Source: Azorinus chamasolen
Lineage: Eukaryota > Mollusca > Bivalvia > Cardiida > Solecurtidae
Length of the DNA stretch: 64,000 nt
Direction of reading: 5' to 3'
Assembly: GCA_963576725.1 (NCBI GenBank)
Contig: OY755242.1
Location: forward strand, 30,154,225-30,218,224
Positions 32,201 through 40,174 of the stretch are shown here, piece after piece. Position 1 is the first letter of the stretch; the number at the start of each line of letters is the position of its first letter. The notes beneath the pieces were generated by a model, which saw only the letters and a list, made by a program, of their open reading frames with translations, had not been told where the DNA came from and did not search any database. A program made the translations under genes and the position numbers.

Positions 32201-35200
32201 TATTTCACAAGTAAACACAGGACACTGGTGTGGGTCTACTCTGCAAATGCATGAAAAGGCATTTATGTCAAGTAAAGAGTTTCAAGGTAAACTCCATCAT
32301 TCAAATTCTAATTCATGATGTTAATCTCAGAATTCTACTAAAAGAGTAATAGTATGTTTATGTAACTACAGTTTTTCATTGTGCTGATATACCAAGGCCA
32401 TAGTAATATCTCACCTTGTGTCTAGTGAAAAGTTATGCAAAAGGAAGTCAAAACTTTTCCTACCTCATCCATGAAGAGTGTCTTTGGTTGGTCCTCCTCA
32501 CAGTTTTGTACAGGTATAAACTCAAAGAACATGGAGTTGGGAGCCAGTAGATATCTACTTGGTCTTTCTTTTGGCCAGATATTGATTCCCAGCAATCCTT
32601 CTGAAGCAGCATACAAGGGTGAATAGATGGGAGTGTCTTTACAATAGATATCGCGCAATCGTTGTCCGTAGATTTCAAATGTTCCAGAGTCAGCAGACAT
32701 AACCATGTTCAGCCTTGGCCATATTCGTTTAGCCAGGCCTGTTTGTCCTGCATCTATTGCTTTCCGCAGTTCTTCCGCCCTTGTAGGATCTGGAGACATT
32801 CCCTTGTTTAGTTCTTTCTTGACGCTTTCATCTATTTCAAGACTTTCACTAACACTGCCTTTTTCTATATCTTGAACCAGAGAGTCATAGTTAATCACAA
32901 GAGATCTGAAGGCCGAGTACACCAAGGAGGCGAAATTGGCCTCTATGATTCCTAAGTTCTTGTTCTTCAAACCAAACAAAAGATGGATATACATAGCCTC
33001 TGGCTCAGACATAATGTCAAACCCTGCTTTGGGGGTTGAATACATATTCAGTATTCTTTTTGAGTTGGCAGGAGATGAAGAGTTGGGTCCAATCTGTATA
33101 CCACATTCAGATGTTCTCATTCTAGGTGTATAGAAGAACTTCATGTCCTTCTGTGAGCTTGTTGACCCTGGGAAGGCTTGCCGAATGCAGTCATAGACTA
33201 CGCTTATGCCCTGAACGAAGAACAAACCCTGCTGTTTCTTTATCATGGGTAAAACAGCACTTTTACCTGAGGTTCCAGAGGTCACAGCAAAGATGACAGG
33301 ATCATCTGCAGTCATTACTTTCTTCTCCCCTTTCATCATCCTTTGGATGTATGGTTCATAGTGGGGATACCTACAACAAAATGAGATACATGATGTCAAA
33401 GTCAATTTTTTCCCTATTAGGTATCGCAATGCCTTCCGATCAAGTGAAACCAATTTTTTCCTAGAGCAGTAAAAATCTACTACAGCATCTGTTACAGAAA
33501 CTTAGATATTAAATTATTAATGCATTCCCTCATAGGCTATTTTTAGACCCAAATTCTTTGAATAAATCTACTGAAAAGGTGCATTTAATAGAAAAAAGGA
33601 AAAGTTTAGAATTGCAGATATTTAGTTTTGAAACCACTGATATAAATAGAGCATTTGCTTCTGTGGAGCAAATGCTCTATTTATCACAATAGTTTCAAAC
33701 AAGAGCTGTCGGCAGACAGCGCACTCCTATTTCTTTAGTGCTGGATAGTGTAGTGGAAGTCTAAGTCGAAAAGGGGAGATAACTATAGCAAAATTAATTT
33801 TAGGGTTACCTGCTCTTGTGAAATGAGTCCCCCTTGTAATAGTTAACATGCATACCAACTTTGAACCAAATATCTTGGACAGTTTCTGAGATATGGACCT
33901 TAACATACAATGAAAATTCTAAGTCGAAAAAGAGGAATAACTATGGCAAAATTAATTTAAGGGTTACCTACCCTTGTGAAATGGGTTCCCCTTGTGCTAG
34001 TAAATATGCATACCAAATATGAGCCAAATATCTTTGATAATTTCTGAGAAATGGACCTTAACAAAAAGGTTAACCAATGCCGACGCCGTGAGGGTCATGA
34101 CAATACATCCACTCTTTGAAAAAGTGGAGGTAAAAATGACTTTTAGAAAGGCATCAAAATGAGGGAATGGGTTAACCCTTTACTTCATGATAATTTTTGT
34201 AAGAAATAATGACATCATGAATTTAATTAATGGTATATGAACACAGGATGTTTTGACTCTGGCAGAAACTGTTGAATCAGATATGTATGTGTTATTTCAT
34301 GAGAGAACACAGCAAACCCTGATCAGACAACTCCTGTAAAGGCATTATCAGACGTATACAGGCCTATTCTTGAAAATATCTTAATTTACCCATCTTATCT
34401 AGGGTTCTGGATTTAATAGGGTCTGTTTATGTGTTACAGATCTGAGTCTCTACATTATGCCATGGCAATAAATTTCTATGTGTTATATTTTAAGACAAGA
34501 ATTAAATTAATTAATGTTCATAATGGGCAGATGCTGGCATGAATATTCATTAAGTAAAAGATTACTGTTATTTTAACCCTTCGCTTGCTGAATTTTAAAA
34601 TACATTTCTCCTTCTTTACCCATGCCCTGTTGTATAATTACAAATATATTCACTGTGTACACGTATATCGCTGTGTAATCACTGCTGCGGAGTGCACTGG
34701 TTGCACAATCAACTTGTAAATTGTGCAGACCCTGATGAGACAGCTCCTGCAGGAGCTGTCTCATCTGGGTCTTCACTATTTACAGGTAGGTATATTGACG
34801 TGAATAGCAAGCGAAGGGTTAAGAGTGAAATTCAGAATCTTTATTTTAGCCTTTTCAGTGTGGGACATGCATCACTAATGTCCTTTGCAAGTAGTGTAGA
34901 CCCAGATGAGAGGGTTCCTAGAACAGCCCTCTTAACAGGGTTAGCACTGTTTGCCATATTACACTTTTTCTTTAGAAATAATCCCTGAAGATTGACAGTA
35001 AGCTTGCTTGAATTTTGGAATACTGGACCAGGTAGTCCATTTAAAAATTCAGGCACAAACCTTGTAAGAGGGTGAGCTTTCACAAAGTCTTCCCTCGTCT
35101 TGATTTCAGAGAACTTGTACTTCCTCCCATACTCGGTCTCTGCATTCTCCTTCATTCTGGCCATCAAGGTCTCATGCTGGGCCTTCCTAACATCCCTTGT

Positions 35201-35287
35201 GGCCTCATCAAGCTTCCTTCTCATGTACCAGCCAAGCCAGCTCACACCTGCCACTGTGACATACTGGTCAACTGCACTGAAAACCAT
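26034..35287 (-). CDS. GH3 domain-containing protein, complete, six coding exons (572 aa)
   Basis: Join of exons 35287-35061, 33370-32464, 31226-31099, 30451-30303, 28911-28835 and 26264-26034; 1,719 nt, all junctions in frame. GH3 proteins belong to the ANL adenylating superfamily. Plant members join amino acids to jasmonate or auxin; the animal members (GHDC-like) have no settled substrate. All three adenylation motifs are visible: SGTSGKS (residues 107-113, ATP phosphates), YAASEG (329-334) and FYRYRFGDVI (395-404). The C-terminal domain follows in exons 4-6. A short hydrophobic stretch, VTVAGVSWLGWY, lies near the N-terminus (about residues 10-21) and could be a signal anchor. The start ATG at 35287 has A at -3 and G at +4. 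Length fits the family (about 530-600). Catalytic activity cannot be judged from this. Confidence 0.95.
26319..26566 (+). mobile_element. A1 MITE in GH3 intron 5
   Basis: GCAAACAGAGCAGATTCAGA, CCTACAGGAGCCATCTGATC, right end GGAGTAAAGGATTAA. Confidence 0.85.
26592..26737 (+). mobile_element. A2 right half, hairpin lost
   Basis: TTAACCATTTAGCCGAG to GGGAAAGGGTTAA, without the core. ATTTAGC.GAGTCCAATCTC recurs at 26738-26762, a short direct duplication. Confidence 0.75.
26792..27049 (+). mobile_element. A2 palindromic MITE, complete
   Basis: TTAACCCTTTCCCTC to GCAGGGAAAGGGTTAA. Core GACGGCTCCTAAAGGAGC, then AGTCTGATC. Confidence 0.95.
27118..27182. repeat. K-type core
   Basis: AGCAGTGTAGATCCTGATCA, GTCTCATTCAGGAGCCC, TCTAGGTCTATACTAATTGC. 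Confidence 0.6.
27195..27424 (+). mobile_element. B palindromic MITE, complete
   Basis: TTAACCCTTTCCTCC to GGAGGAAAGGGTTAA, 230 bp. Core GAGCATTTGCTCCATAGCAG, then CAAATGCTC. Confidence 0.94.
27678..27956 (-). mobile_element. A1 MITE interrupted by a SINE-like insert
   Basis: CCCAATTTACTCCATGAATA and ATGATCTAATCAG are followed by the insert. Then GCCATCTGATCAGCGTCTAC and GAGTAATGGGCTAAA resume. The insert is annotated separately. Confidence 0.75.
27728..27882. mobile_element. SINE-like dispersed repeat
   Basis: GTTATTGGAGTTTAACGTCG, TAGAGACATATCGTGATG, CTAATTACAGGTGGAGGAAG. TTTAACGTCGCTTCAACA is a very common dispersed motif in bivalve DNA; the family name is not assigned. A fragment lies at 18372-18449. 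Confidence 0.6.
27960..28075 (-). mobile_element. A1 fragment
   Basis: GTCATTATGAATATTTTATT, TATATGAACACAGAAATGGG; no core. Confidence 0.5.
28134..28340 (-). mobile_element. B MITE with a collapsed core
   Basis: AGAGGCTATTTTAAGATC, GATAAATAGATGTTTATC (tip deleted), then GGAGGAAAGGGTTCA. Confidence 0.82.
28497..28648 (-). mobile_element. B MITE, 5' and core truncated, inside family I
   Basis: GAATCTACCAAAAAGGAGC to GGAGGAAAGGGTTAA. Flanking family I arms: GATCCAGTTGAGATGCC on the left and TTTAGATTCAAACTGTTTG on the right. Confidence 0.75.
28835..28911 (-). CDS. GH3 exon 5
   Basis: 77 nt encoding KEATAPCYHVFLELEKGERV and TSEIK. Acceptor AATTTTCAG, donor AAG|GTATGC. Phase 0 at its end. Confidence 0.9.
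28931..29272 (-). mobile_element. A1 MITE carrying a nested G MITE (GH3 intron 4)
   Basis: CATGAATATTTATTAGCTG to AGAAACTGTTTAAT, then G (29009-29190). It resumes ATCTATTATAATTTCACAGG, CAAACAAAGCC and ends GATGAATAGGTTCAA. Confidence 0.82.
29009..29190. mobile_element. G inverted-repeat MITE, complete
   Basis: CAGGGTCCCTGCTTATAAAA to TTTATAAGCATGGACCCTG, 182 bp. Inner arms GTCAGATTTGAGCC, TCTGG, CTCAAATCTGAC. CTGACCAATCAAAAGCTTG is duplicated on the right arm only. Confidence 0.92.
29430..29680. repeat. Degenerate minisatellite-type element segment
   Basis: ACCTTTGACTTTGATGTATG, AAGTTTGAAGTATTTATG; two weak units, ending GGACAAAAGGACAAACC. It resembles the ends of the larger arrays at 47-61 kb. 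A run of 24 G follows at 29695-29718. Confidence 0.5.
29853..30028. mobile_element. H MITE (pogo-like), core reduced
   Basis: CAGTAAAACTCCTCTGAACC to TTTAGAGGGGTTTTACTG, TA on both sides. Only one arm of the core remains (GGAGCTTTCTGCATG). Confidence 0.88.
30086..30230 (+). mobile_element. A1 MITE, degenerate, adjacent to GH3 exon 4
   Basis: CCCATTACTCCATATAAAC, CAAGGTCTGTTCCGTTTCC, GGATTCTACAGCTTCTGCC. It ends about 70 bp before the exon. Confidence 0.65.
30303..30451 (-). CDS. GH3 exon 4
   Basis: 149 nt encoding QGQFFNVRGEKISEAVF onward, a conserved GH3 segment at the start of the C-terminal domain. Acceptor ATCATTTCAG, donor CAG|GTAATA. Confidence 0.92.
30529..30776 (+). mobile_element. 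A3 MITE in GH3 intron 3
   Basis: TTAACCCTTTCCTTC to CAACAGGGAAATGGTAAA. Core ACCGCTCCTGCAGGAGCC. The right half matches the copy at 11825. Confidence 0.88.
31099..31226 (-). CDS. GH3 exon 3 (motif 3)
   Basis: 128 nt, begins VEEDRMYEMV and contains YRYRFGDVIK. Acceptor CTTGTTTTAG, donor CAG|GTAGGG. It ends in a split Arg codon shared with exon 4. Confidence 0.93.
31289..31517 (+). mobile_element. B palindromic MITE in GH3 intron 2
   Basis: TTAACCCTTTCCTCC to GGAGGAATGGGTTAA. Core GAGCATTTGCTCCTATAGG, then AGCAAATGCTC, intact. Confidence 0.94.
31546..31769 (-). mobile_element. A1 MITE in GH3 intron 2
   Basis: TTAATCCTTTCCCAG to GAAGGAAAGTGTTAA. Half of the core is lost (GACAGCTCCTACCAG). Confidence 0.85.
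31793..31870. repeat. Inverted repeat
   Basis: AACCCAATCTTGCTGCTACT and its inverse, ATGAGTAGCAGCAAG, then TTAGGGGTT; arms about 28 bp, loop about 20. Confidence 0.75.
31878..32081. mobile_element. C palindromic MITE in GH3 intron 2
   Basis: 204 bp, CAGTAAAACCTCCCTATAA to GAGAGGTTTTACTG, TA on both sides. AGAACGCTCCTATAGGAGC core. Confidence 0.95.
32464..33370 (-). CDS. GH3 exon 2 (main adenylation domain)
   Basis: 907 nt, residues 76-378. Acceptor TTTTGTTGTAG, donor GAG|GTAGGA. It carries the ATP-binding SGTSGKS and the YAASEG motif, plus GTFEIYGQRL. No repeat lies in the exon. Confidence 0.95.
33517..34175 (-). mobile_element. B MITE split by a minisatellite-type element (GH3 intron 1)
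   Basis: TTAATGCATTCCCTC ... GCTCTATTTATCACAATAG, then the insert at about 33703-34134. TGACTTTTAGAAAGGCATC and GAGGGAATGGGTTAA close the element. Confidence 0.85.
33703..34134. mobile_element. Two-unit minisatellite-bearing element nested in B
   Basis: Begins CAAGAGCTGTCGGCAGACAG. It contains two units with TCTAAGTCGAAAA and ATAACTATGGCAAAATTAA (period about 165 bp). It ends TCTTTGAAAAAGTGGAGG. Confidence 0.75.
34172..34365 (-). mobile_element. A1 MITE sharing TTAA with B
   Basis: TTAACCCTTTACTTC, CTGATCAGACAACTCCTGT; the right half is missing. Confidence 0.8.
34427..34565 (+). mobile_element. A1 right-half remnant
   Basis: ACAGATCTGAGTCTCTAC, TGCCATGGCAATAAATTTC, TTCATTAAGTAAAAGATTA. Confidence 0.65.
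34573..34822. mobile_element. M palindromic MITE, TTAA with perfect 13-bp inverted ends
   Basis: TTAA + CCCTTCGCTTGCT at the left, AGCAAGCGAAGGG + TTAA at the right, 250 bp. Core GCAGACCCTGATGAGACAGC, TCCTGCAGGAGC, TGTCTCATCTGGGTC, with perfect inner arms. Confidence 0.94.
34819..34960. mobile_element. K-type element abutting M
   Basis: Starts at the TTAA of M. GCAAGTAGTGTAGACCCAGA, AGAGGGTTCCTAGAACAGCC, TTAGCACTGTTTGCC. It ends about 100 bp from GH3 exon 1. Confidence 0.65.
35061..35287 (-). CDS. GH3 exon 1 (N-terminus)
   Basis: Encodes residues 1-75 plus two bases. It contains EYGRKYKFSEI and ends at HPLTR, with donor AAG|GTTTGT. Translation continuing past the donor is intronic. CCACAG at 35294-35299 (minus strand) could be an acceptor of a 5'-UTR intron. 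Confidence 0.9.
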
Positions 35288-35519
35288 CTTTCCTGTGGAT
35301 CAGGACTGACAGAACAGATACTACTACGGTCAACTATCCAATCTGCATTCACCCATAGGACGATACAATCTGAGAAAAAAATGGAAATAAAATTACCACT
35401 TCAAATTCAAGCAATCAGAGGTACTAAACAAGATGGGTATTAAGAAAGTCTAATTAAAGTATTTTTAATGATTTTCTGGTAAACCCGATCTTGCAAACCC
35501 AAGCCATTACAGTACAATT

Positions 35520-35670
35520 TAGATAATGGTGCGTTCAGACACTAAAATCATCATTTCTTGTGACCACTCTTAAAAATAAAATCATTTCTCACAACATTAG
35601 GTTTGGTATAGAAATAAAGGAGCTATTCTTGAAAATGTTCAAGTTTACCAATCTTAACTGGGCCTCTAGC
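35520..35670. mobile_element. F MITE, degenerate, upstream of GH3
   Basis: AGATAATGGTGCGTTCAGAC, TGGTATAGAAATAAAGGAGC. No promoter elements of GH3 are recognisable in 35288-35520. Confidence 0.65.
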
Positions 35671-36590
35671 CATTAGAAACATCACTGCAAGGCAATTCTA
35701 ATGAAACACAGCAAGAGAAATAAGTGTATGGTGGGTGGGGGGTGTGTTCTGTAGCATGTATTACTATAAATGCCGTTTCTAGAATGTTTGTCTATATATC
35801 CGTCATTGTAACATTTAATAGATCTATGTGTGCATTTCAAATTATGTTGGCTTGTTGCCATGGTCATATCATGATATTTTCTTTCCATTTTTAAACAGCA
35901 TGGCAGATTTCTACTGTTAATCTGCCAGCAAATACTTGTGTTTGGTATGTTGTTAGTTCAAATTTGCTTATGGATTTTCTATCATTTTAAAGGTACAATA
36001 TAATTTTATTTCAGGTTAAGGGATGAACATATTTTGATTACCCAACCCCTCCCTTCTGGCTTATGAACATTTTATTATTTGAGGTATCTCTCCTGGAAAC
36101 TAAAAACTAAAAAGTGATTTTCTCCATTTCTTTAGGAAATTTAAAAAAGAATTACATTATGCAACTTCCTACCATAAGTTTTACTGGAAAATCAAGTTCA
36201 GTTTCTCATAATCACAGAAATTGTCTATTTTCAATAGGCTTCAATGTTGGCTTAAAAGCAAATATTGAAATTATCTCCACCAAATTAAATTAAACTTAAA
36301 AAACTTGTTTGGGTAAGAATGTCTTTAAAGTGTCAGTTTCATAGAAATATTACCATCCAGCTGTAAGATTTGAAATAAGAGTTATTAGGGTGGCTATACC
36401 TTAAATCATAACTACGACCTGTGATTATATTGGTCAGCCGATAATATTAGTTGAAACGACCCAGGCCGAAATGACTTTGGGCAGACCATGGTGCAAAGAG
36501 CTTTGATCATACACGTACGATAACTCCTACACCCATTAATTTATCATCACTGTAAATAGTTTTAACTTATAATTAGACCCCTATTCGTGG
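35671..36590. other. No feature recognised
   Basis: AT-rich single-copy-looking DNA, with no coding or repeat signal that I can support. Confidence 0.45.
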
Positions 36591-36599
36591 CGCATGTCA

Positions 36600-37337
36600 C
36601 CACCAGTGACATAAACTTTTGATGGCAGCTTTGAAGGATTCAATAGAATCACTCCCAATTACAGTCAAAGGCAGGCCATTCCAGTCCTTAATGGTCCGAG
36701 GAAAAAGGGGAGTTGTCTTGATTGTGTTCTGCATGATGGAAGTTGGTAGGCTAGAGTGTGCATATTGCGGGACTGTCTGAGTGGTGGTAGAAGTCTGTTA
36801 TTGTTTGGAATGGCAACCAGATAATCTGATTGTGTGAAATTTTGTACAACATAATGAGGTGTGCATCTGTCCGTCTGTCAGCAAGGCTTCTCCATTCTAA
36901 TTAAGCTGTTCAGCATGTCACCAACACTAGAAGTATTCCTAAATCTGTTGGTGACAAACCTAGCAGCTCTCCTTTGCACTTTTTCTATATAAGTTATATC
37001 TTCATTAATGTACGGGTCACAAACTGAACTGGCATATTCTAAAGTTGGGCGGACTAGGGATTTGTATGCCTGTTCCTTAACTGAAATGGAGCTGATGTTT
37101 AAGTTCCTTTTTTAGAAAACCAAGAGTTCTGTTGGCCTTATTGCATATGTTGTTTACATGAGTTTGCCATTTAAGATCTGACTGTATTGTGACACCTAAA
37201 TATTTTGCTTTGTCAACATGTTCTAAAATTTTACCATGAAGGGTGTATTTGTAGTGAAGTGGGTGCTTGTTTCTGCTGACAGACAAGACATTGCACTTGT
37301 CTGGATGAAAAGCCATTTTCCATGTTTGTTCCCAACA
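36600..37337 (-). pseudogene. Non-LTR retrotransposon reverse transcriptase, 3' fragment, frameshifted
   Basis: Reading the minus strand from 37337: WKMAFHPDKCNVLSVSRN, AKYLGVTIQSDLKWQTHVNN and FLKKEL, the C-terminal RT (thumb) region of Jockey/CR1-type LINEs. A frameshift near 37095 moves the reading into another frame: SVKEQAYKSLVRPTLEYA, VQRRAARFVTNRF. A further break lies near 36885. The typical ORF2 tail RTIKDWNGLPLTV and SIESFKAAI follows at about 36700-36615. The 5' part of ORF2 (endonuclease, catalytic YxDD) is absent, so it is a dead 5'-truncated copy. Confidence 0.9.
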
Positions 37338-37345
37338 ACTAAGTT

Positions 37346-37432
37346 TATACAGGAAGACTATATGGGATTGGAACGGCTTGCCACCGGATATAGAATCAGT
37401 GGAGAGTATTGAGGCTTTTAAAGTTTTTATAA
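37346..37432 (+). pseudogene. Second LINE ORF2 C-terminal tail, opposite strand
   Basis: Plus strand reads KTIWDWNGLPPDIESVESIE, then AFKVF, the same tail motif as the minus-strand fragment's end, but pointing the other way and abutting its 5' break. Two LINE remnants face each other, or one was rearranged. Confidence 0.8.
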
Positions 37433-37450
37433 CCCTTTCCTTCATATAGA

Positions 37451-38194
37451 CTGGGTCCCCACGATACCGGTGTACTTAATGAACTCAACACACATACAAA
37501 GAAAATATAATTTAACTGAAAAAAATTCAGCAAGCCTCTCCTTCACTTGTCTCTAATCTTTCAAATTGTCTCAAGTACCAGATTATTTCTTTTATATTAC
37601 TAAGTCTGAGAAATGTCAAAATAAAGCGATCATATTGAATGAAGTAAGGGGACCAACTCCATGTAACAGGTGCAATGGTAAAAATTGTCGTATTGTACTG
37701 TGTAGTGATCGGCCTATGTAAGGCATCTCCAACAGCCTTGCTGTTGGGTTAACCCTTTAGCGACGTGGTTAGAGTGTCGGACTATTATCCAGGAGTCCGG
37801 GGTTCGAATCCCGGTAGAGGCCTGTAACTTTTCCTCCCTTAGAATTACTTCATTGGCGGCGAGGATAATTCGGTTCATATGCAGGGATGCATGTAAAGTC
37901 TTAGGGCCATGCGGGTTTGCAGGGCATGGGTATATGCCTGGCTCCTAAAGGTTAAGAGGGAGGGGAGTGTAGTGATCGGCCTATGTAAGGCATCTTCAAC
38001 AGCCTTGCTGTTGGGTTAACCTTTTAGCGACGTGGTTAGAGTGTCGGACTATTATCCAGGAGTCCGGGGTTCGAATCCCGGTAGAGGCCTGTAACTTTTC
38101 CTCCCTTAGAATTACTTCAGTAGTATGGAAAGTCGTGTTGACATTGCTTTAAATGTACATTTTCACATATGCTCAAAGTCACACATAACATATA
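37451..38194 (+). repeat. Tandem duplication, copy 1 (with insert)
   Basis: CTGGGTCCCCACGATACC onward matches copy 2 (38197-38509) almost base for base up to AAAATTGTCG (37690). It resumes at TAGTATGGAAAGTCGTG (38121). The 430 bp between are absent from copy 2. Confidence 0.93.
37691..38120 (+). mobile_element. tRNA-like SINE pair inserted in copy 1
   Basis: Two near-identical units (about 37703-37852 and 37968-38120) begin GTAGTGATCGGCCTATG. Each has a Pol III box A-like TAGCGACGTGG (37758-37768) and a perfect box B, GGTTCGAATCC (37801-37811). The tRNA-like part does not fold into a proper cloverleaf (poor D and anticodon stems), so it is a tRNA-derived repeat, not a tRNA gene. Between the units is a 115-bp spacer with GGCGGCGAGGATAATTCGG. 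Confidence 0.85.
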
Positions 38195-38196
38195 GC

Positions 38197-38509
38197 CTGG
38201 GTCCCCATGGTACCGGTGTACTTAATGAACTCAACACTCGTACAAAGAAAATCTAATTTAACTGAAAAAAAAATCAGAAGCCTTTCCTTCACTTGTCTCT
38301 AATCTTTCAAATTGTTTCAAGTACAAGATTATTTCTTTTTTATTACTAAGTCTGAGAAATGTCAAAATAAAGCGATCACATTGAATGAAGTAAGGGAACC
38401 AACTCCATGTAACCGGTGCAATGGTAAAAATTGTCGTAGTATGGAAAGTCGTGTTCACACTGCTTTAAATGTACATTTTCACATAGGCTCAAAGTCACAC
38501 ATAACATAT
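38197..38509 (+). repeat. Tandem duplication, copy 2 (empty site)
   Basis: CTGGGTCCCCATGGTACCGG to ACACATAACATAT. It runs without interruption through ATTGTCGTAGTATGG at 38430-38444, the pre-insertion state of copy 1. Confidence 0.93.
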
Positions 38510-38693
38510 TATAACCGTTAATCTTTTTTTCAAGTTCCGAAAAGTTCAATCTAACAGGAAAATTAACTAACAATATCAAAATATCTCAAAATGGAAGTTA
38601 ACTGTTTGGGCACTTTAACTCATTACTTCTACGCATGACGCGGACTCACAATAGAATAGCAGAAATTAGTATAGATACGATAACGTAGCTCTA

Positions 38694-38878
38694 TATAAGA
38701 AATAGTACAGCCCACTGAGGGCCCTATTGCATTATAGTGACCTACCAGTCAGCCCGAAAATAGTTTAAGGCCCGAAGCCGAAGGCTGAGGGCCTTAAACT
38801 ATTTTCGGGCTGACTGGTAGGTCACTATAATGCAATTAGGCCCGAAGTGGGCTGTACTATTTCTTATAGTATACCGCA
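38694..38878. repeat. 185-bp near-perfect palindrome
   Basis: Left arm TATAAGAAATAGTACAGCCC ... GCATTATAGTGACCTACC, AGTCAGCCCGAAAATAG. The right arm is its inverse, ending GGGCTGTACTATTTCTTATA. Arms about 85 bp with few mismatches; centre near 38786 with GAAGCCGAAGGC. Confidence 0.95.
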
Positions 38879-39585
38879 TTTCTTTGTTCACGTAAGTATT
38901 TTAGCAGTTCTGTGTCGCTCCGTGATTACCTCAGTTAAATAAGTTTTTCCTTCAGCGGTATTAATCTGCAAATCAAATTACAATTAGATCTATTTCCTTT
39001 ACTAAAGTTAAACAACATTTTAGTATCAATTTATTCAAGCTGAATAATAATCATTATTTTACACAGAATTCATTTTCGAAAAATGCATTGTTTAAATACA
39101 TTTCTTGGATTGAAATGTGCAAAACCCAGTAGATCTATCTTTTCAATCTAGAGCGTGGTCGGGTAGCTAACTCATCACTGTCCAGAGTCGGTGGTCATAG
39201 CAGTGATGATGTTAGATTTATAGTTTTGAAACCGATTTTCAATGCATGTAGAATTGAAAGACAGATCCATCAAACTGAATGGATATGGAGAACTTACAGA
39301 TCATTTGGCAGTAGGCTACTTAACACCAAGGAGGATAACGCGCTAATGTATGCATGCTGTCGTTGCGCTAATGACGTCATTTGATGACGTCATGACATCT
39401 GTAAAAACACCACGACGCTGGATCAACATTATTTTATTTGTGGCTGAATGCATGTAACAAGAATGTGACGTGTATTTCGACACGATAATCTTTGAAAAGG
39501 ACCCTTAGTGATCGAAATATTAGATCATGCTATTCAAGTATTTATGTATTAATTAATATATAATTTAGAATGACGTAATACATCA

Positions 39586-39940
39586 ACGTGCGTTTCCGTA
39601 TGCGCGGAAATTACCGAGCACCGGAAATTACCGAGCGCAGCGGTCCATATAGTGTCCCAGTGGGCACAGTTGCAATTTAAGGATCGGTACGTTTAACATA
39701 AGTAAAGAAGGAGCGTATGTGGATAGGTAGAGCCATATGTATATGTATTCATATGTGTCTGGGATAAGGTATACTATTTATACTATAAATAATACAATTC
39801 ATTTACTGGTACGTGCGTTTCCGTGTGCGCGGAAACTACCGGAACTTACCGAGCGTAGCGGGCACTATATAATGTTCCAGCGGGCACTATCGTAATTTAG
39901 TGACCGGTACAGTTTACATAAGTAAAGAAGGAGCGTATTT
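39586..39940 (+). repeat. Direct repeat pair of about 130 bp
   Basis: Copy 1, 39586-39720, and copy 2, 39811-39940, both start ACGTGCGTTTCCGT and end AAGTAAAGAAGGAGCGTAT. They share ATTACCGAGC/CTTACCGAGC and GGGCAC.GT...CAATTTA blocks. Beyond each lies GGTATACTATT, so the unit may be longer with an indel. Spacing is 225 bp. Confidence 0.9.
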
Positions 39941-40112
39941 GAATGAGGTATACTATTCCTAAATAGCTCTATAAACTGGACGCTAGTCATTATCAGTCTT
40001 ACAGCTACGATATCGCATCTAAAATTAGTAGTGCTTAACAAAGTTAACAATTGGCAGGTGGCGAGATTTATATTTACACCGGTATCGTGAGGCCACCGGT
40101 ATCATGGGGTGT

Positions 40113-40170
40113 TACAGTAAACGTATTTTCATGCAATTTGCAAACAGAGTAGACCCAGATCAGACGGCTC
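40113..40170 (+). mobile_element. Single A arm without its partner
   Basis: TTTGCAAACAGAGTAGACCC and AGATCAGACGGCTC stop exactly at the palindrome centre; unrelated sequence follows. Confidence 0.8.
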
Positions 40171-40174
40171 ATTA

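Noticed and set aside
37077..37445. A 122-aa protein starting at 37445
   Set aside because: Only residues from about WEQTWK onward are RT; the first part is the reverse side of another LINE tail, and the frame breaks soon after.
37758..38090. Two possible tRNA genes
   Set aside because: Box B is perfect, but the D and anticodon stems do not pair and the acceptor halves do not match; called SINE instead.
38500..39580. Gene upstream of the direct repeats
   Set aside because: Apart from the palindrome at 38694 there is no open frame with family resemblance or splice pattern.
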